DNA from: Lachnospiraceae bacterium
GTDB lineage: Bacteria > Bacillota > Clostridia > Lachnospirales > Lachnospiraceae
DNA: 33,812 nucleotides
Direction of reading: 5' to 3'
NCBI GenBank assembly: GCA_910576125.1
Contig: CAJTHM010000035.1
Span: 1 to 33,812 of the forward strand
The number at the start of each line of letters is the position of its first letter. The stretch's first letter is position 1. Below the pieces are notes generated by a model, which was given only the letters and a program-made list of their open reading frames with translations, was not told the origin of the DNA and did not search any database. Below are positions 31,263 through 33,812 of the stretch, piece after piece. A program made the position numbers and the translations under genes.

Positions 31263-31538
31263 ATGCCCTTTTATCCACGCCAGGATAAAGGGGAAGAGAT
31301 ACCGTACACATTGCTTACACGCCCGGAAAAACTGGTGATGGATTATTGCCATATAGACATTTACGAAGTGCAGGAAATGGAGATTGACGTTTATCTGTTT
31401 TTCATGCGTGAAGCAATGATTTATGAAAATTCACAGACCGAAGAGGGCCGGGAATATCTGAAAAACTGTTGGCGGATGGAGCAGACGAAGCCGGACCGTG
31501 AGGGGCTACGAAGAAATTTCAAGAAGAAAGGGGGCTGA
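31263..31538 (+). CDS. Tail assembly chaperone, downstream frame (gpT-like)
   Basis: 91 aa from ATG 31263; the frame is open further upstream and overlaps the preceding gene, as needed for a -1 fusion. KLVMDYCHIDIYEVQEMEIDVYLFFMREAMIY is helical, and the end (REGLRRNFKKKGG) is basic. No ribosome site was seen before ATG 31263, which favours expression as the frameshift extension. Confidence 0.75.
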   Translation: MPFYPRQDKGEEIPYTLLTRPEKLVMDYCHIDIYEVQEMEIDVYLFFMREAMIYENSQTEEGREYLKNCWRMEQTKPDREGLRRNFKKKGG

Positions 31539-31542
31539 TACC

Positions 31543-33812
31543 GTGGCAAACAAGGGGATAAAGGGAATCACTATTGAGATTGGTGGAGATACCACCAAAC
31601 TTGAAAAGGCACTTTCCGGCGTGAATGGGAAAGTGAGGAATACCCAGGCAGAACTAAGGGAAGTAAACAAACTTCTTAAAATGGACCCCAAGAACACGGA
31701 AGCCCTGGCACAGAAACAAACGCTTTTAAGTGATGCCATTGAGGAAACCAAGGAAAAACTGGATATTCTGAAAACGGCGGAAAGGCAAGTGCAAGAACAG
31801 TTCCAAAGGGGAGAGGTTTCGGAAGAGCAATACCGGGCATTGAAAAGGGAAATTGAAAAGACAAGCCTGGAATTGGAGGATTTGGAGGAAGCGGCAAGGC
31901 AGACGGACAAGGCCGTGGAAGAATTGGGGAAGTCATCCGCTCTTTCCGGCGAAGAATTGAAAAAGGCAGAGGAAAAGGCCGGGACTTTCAAGGAAAAGTT
32001 AGGGAAGCTAGGAGAAGCGGCGGAGGGTGCGGCAAAAGCATTGGGGGCCGGATTCGTTGCCGCCGCTACATATGCCACAAAGTTTGAAACGGATTGTGAC
32101 AAGGCATTAAACACAGTCATCACACAGACGGGGGCAGCAGACAGTGAAGTGGAGGGGTTGGAAGAAACCCTTTTAAGCATATACAAGGATAATTTTGGCG
32201 AGGACATAAACGACATAGCAACGGCCATGGCGGCAGTCAAGCAGCAGACGGGCCTTGCAGATGAAGAACTGAAAAACACCACGGAAACCGCCATTCTGAT
32301 GCGTGATACCTTTGATATAGACGTAAACGAGGGCATCCGGGGCGTTAATGCCATGATGAAGCAGTTTGGTATTTCTTCCGAGGAAGCATACAACCTTTTG
32401 GCACAGGGGGCACAAAAGGGGCTGAACCAGAACGGGGACCTTGCGGACCAGTTGGCAGAATATTCCGTGTATTACAATGACCTGGGGATTTCCGCAGAGG
32501 AAGCATTTAACATGATGGCGAATGGTGCCAAGAACGGCACGTTCCAGATTGATTATCTGAATGATGCCGTGAAAGAGTTTGGCATAAGGGTAAAGGACGG
32601 AACGGCGGATGATGCCTTTAAGGAATTGGGGCTTAATGCGGAGGATTTGAAAAAGAAGTTCGCAGAGGGCGGCGAAGGTGCAAGGGAAGCCTTTGATATA
32701 GTGAACAATGCCCTTTTTTCTTGTGATGATAAGGTGCAGCGCAATATTTTGGGCGTTACCCTTTACGGGACCAAATGGGAGGATTTGGGAGAAGATGCAG
32801 TGCGTTCCCTGGTGAATACCCAGGGTGAGATTTCCAACGCCAATGATGCCCTGGAAAAGATAAATGAGAATAAATACAATGACCTGGGGAACCAGTTTGA
32901 AGAGTTAGGGCGGAACATCAAAGTTGATTTGATAAAGCCCATAGGCGAAGAACTACAGCCAGTAATCAGTGATGTAATAAAAGAAGTCAAAAGCAAGATA
33001 CCGCAAGTAAAAACCATTGTGCTTGCGGTTATCGACAAGGTAAAGGAATTTATTTCTTTTGTGTCAAAGCATGGGTCACAGATTATTTCCATTATTGCCG
33101 GGATTGCCGCCGGGATGCTTGCATGGAACGTGGTAACAATGATTCAAGGGCTGATTTCTGCCTTTAAGGTATGGAAAACAACCACCGAGGGCGTGACGAT
33201 TGCACAGAAACTTTTGAACACGGCAATGAACGCCAATCCTATCGGCATTGTGGTAACGATAATAGGAACGCTTGTGGCGGCACTTGTTACCTTGTTTGCA
33301 ACGAATGAGGATTTCCGAAACAAAGTAATTGCCATATGGAACAAAGTAAAGGAAGTGGCGGCGGACGTTTTCGGTTCCATTGCGGACTTTTTCACCGTCA
33401 CAATACCAAACGCCTTTAAGGCCGTGGTGAATTTCATAAAATCGAACTGGCAGGGGCTTTTGCTGCTGATAGTCAATCCGTTTGCCGGAGCCTTTAAACT
33501 TCTTTACGATAATTGCGGGGCGTTCCGGGAATTTATAGACAATCTGGTGGCGAACATCAAACAATTTTTTCAAAATTTGTGGGATGGCCTGGTTTCCATT
33601 TTCCAGGGCGTGGGCAAGTGGTTCACGGACCGGTTCACGGAAGCGTATAAAGGCGTGACCCGTGTATTTGCGGCAATCGGTTCCTGGTTCGGTGCCAGGT
33701 GGAACGATATAAAGAACGCCCTGGCCCAAGTGGCAACGTGGTTCCTTACCATGTTCACCAATGCCTACAACAACGTGACCCGTGTATTTGCGGCAATCGG
33801 TTCCTGGTTCGG
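31543..33812 (+). CDS. Tail tape measure protein (partial, runs off the window)
   Basis: At least 756 codons, open to the edge. Sets tail length. The N-terminal 140 residues form long coiled coils (LEKALSGVNGKVRNTQAEL; KREIEKTSLELEDLEEA). The central part has the TP901-type core (FETDCDKALNTVITQTG, MMKQFGISSEEAYNLL, NMMANGAKNG). Then hydrophobic helices follow (GIAAGMLAWNVVTMI, IGIVVTIIGTLVAALVTLF), and 40-residue repeats begin (GVTRVFAAIGSWFG). GTG 31543 has AAAGGGGG 8 nt upstream. Confidence 0.93.
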   Translation, partial: MANKGIKGITIEIGGDTTKLEKALSGVNGKVRNTQAELREVNKLLKMDPKNTEALAQKQTLLSDAIEETKEKLDILKTAERQVQEQFQRGEVSEEQYRALKREIEKTSLELEDLEEAARQTDKAVEELGKSSALSGEELKKAEEKAGTFKEKLGKLGEAAEGAAKALGAGFVAAATYATKFETDCDKALNTVITQTGAADSEVEGLEETLLSIYKDNFGEDINDIATAMAAVKQQTGLADEELKNTTETAILMRDTFDIDVNEGIRGVNAMMKQFGISSEEAYNLLAQGAQKGLNQNGDLADQLAEYSVYYNDLGISAEEAFNMMANGAKNGTFQIDYLNDAVKEFGIRVKDGTADDAFKELGLNAEDLKKKFAEGGEGAREAFDIVNNALFSCDDKVQRNILGVTLYGTKWEDLGEDAVRSLVNTQGEISNANDALEKINENKYNDLGNQFEELGRNIKVDLIKPIGEELQPVISDVIKEVKSKIPQVKTIVLAVIDKVKEFISFVSKHGSQIISIIAGIAAGMLAWNVVTMIQGLISAFKVWKTTTEGVTIAQKLLNTAMNANPIGIVVTIIGTLVAALVTLFATNEDFRNKVIAIWNKVKEVAADVFGSIADFFTVTIPNAFKAVVNFIKSNWQGLLLLIVNPFAGAFKLLYDNCGAFREFIDNLVANIKQFFQNLWDGLVSIFQGVGKWFTDRFTEAYKGVTRVFAAIGSWFGARWNDIKNALAQVATWFLTMFTNAYNNVTRVFAAIGSWF
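33654..33812 (+). repeat. 120-bp direct repeat inside the tape measure gene
   Basis: 39 nt at 33654-33692 recur exactly at 33774-33812, giving a 120-bp (40-codon) period that the window edge cuts. It encodes TRVFAAIGSWFG and continues into amphipathic, Trp-containing helices. Confidence 0.8.

Larger units (their letters stand above)
12056..33812 (+). mobile_element. Prophage (HK97-like, tailed), left part, continues past the window
   Basis: All genes are on one strand, densely packed and often overlapping. The order is early genes, methyltransferase, Rep/ParA/ParB, HNH, terminase, portal, protease, capsid, connectors, tail tube, chaperones, tape measure. The base signature changes sharply: the last GATC is at 11980, then none. 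The left edge is only bracketed (12056-12222). Integrase, repressor, lysis and tail-tip genes are not in the window, so completeness cannot be judged. The Rep/Par module suggests it might also exist as an extrachromosomal phage-plasmid. Confidence 0.93.

Noticed and set aside
1..33812. CRISPR array, tRNA or rRNA genes
   Set aside because: No regularly spaced direct repeats with unique spacers, no tRNA-like fold with a conserved TpsiC arm and no rRNA segments were seen on either strand. The motif repeats found are not periodic.

Overview
The window joins a chromosomal amino-acid region (about 1-12055) to the left part of a tailed-phage prophage (about 12056 to the right edge, where it continues). 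Gene families, codon use, Shine-Dalgarno sequences and rho-independent terminators suggest a Gram-positive anaerobe of the Clostridia, probably Lachnospiraceae. That assignment is an inference; no rRNA or other marker is present.

Host part. A complete tryptophan operon runs on the + strand: trpE, a fused trpGD, trpC, trpF, trpB, trpA. Together these convert chorismate to tryptophan. It is preceded by a leader containing a three-way-junction-like fold and a rho-independent terminator. After a weak terminator and a well-formed promoter (TTGACA, 17 bp, TAAAAT at 7448-7476) follows a second + strand cluster: iorA and iorB (indolepyruvate:ferredoxin oxidoreductase), a xylose-isomerase-like TIM-barrel protein and a Cys/Met-metabolism PLP enzyme. 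It ends at a strong hairpin near 12083-12128.

Phage part. From 12223 on every gene is on the + strand. The early block has small proteins, a large structured non-coding stretch (12827-13120), a cytosine-C5 methyltransferase with a second open frame nested inside it, and a HAD phosphatase-like protein. It is followed by a plasmid-like replication/partition module: hairpin and G-quadruplex motif, HUH-type rolling-circle Rep, ParA, ParB and a VRR-NUC nuclease. Then comes a standard HK97-type morphogenesis block: HNH endonuclease, small and large terminase, portal, ClpP-like prohead protease, major capsid, head-tail connectors, tail tube, two tail-assembly chaperone frames and a tape measure cut by the window edge. 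No integrase, repressor, lysis gene or tail tip is visible, so the lysogeny module must lie outside or be missing.

Most notable signals. The phage part has no GATC and no CGCG that I could find in about 21.7 kb, although both are common in the adjacent host DNA. It carries about 19 copies of GCAGCAGG on the + strand, in all reading frames and in gaps, against one on the other strand. Six early genes share a GAAAGCGAGG-type element at a fixed 8-9 nt from their start codons. I made these counts by eye and they should be recomputed.
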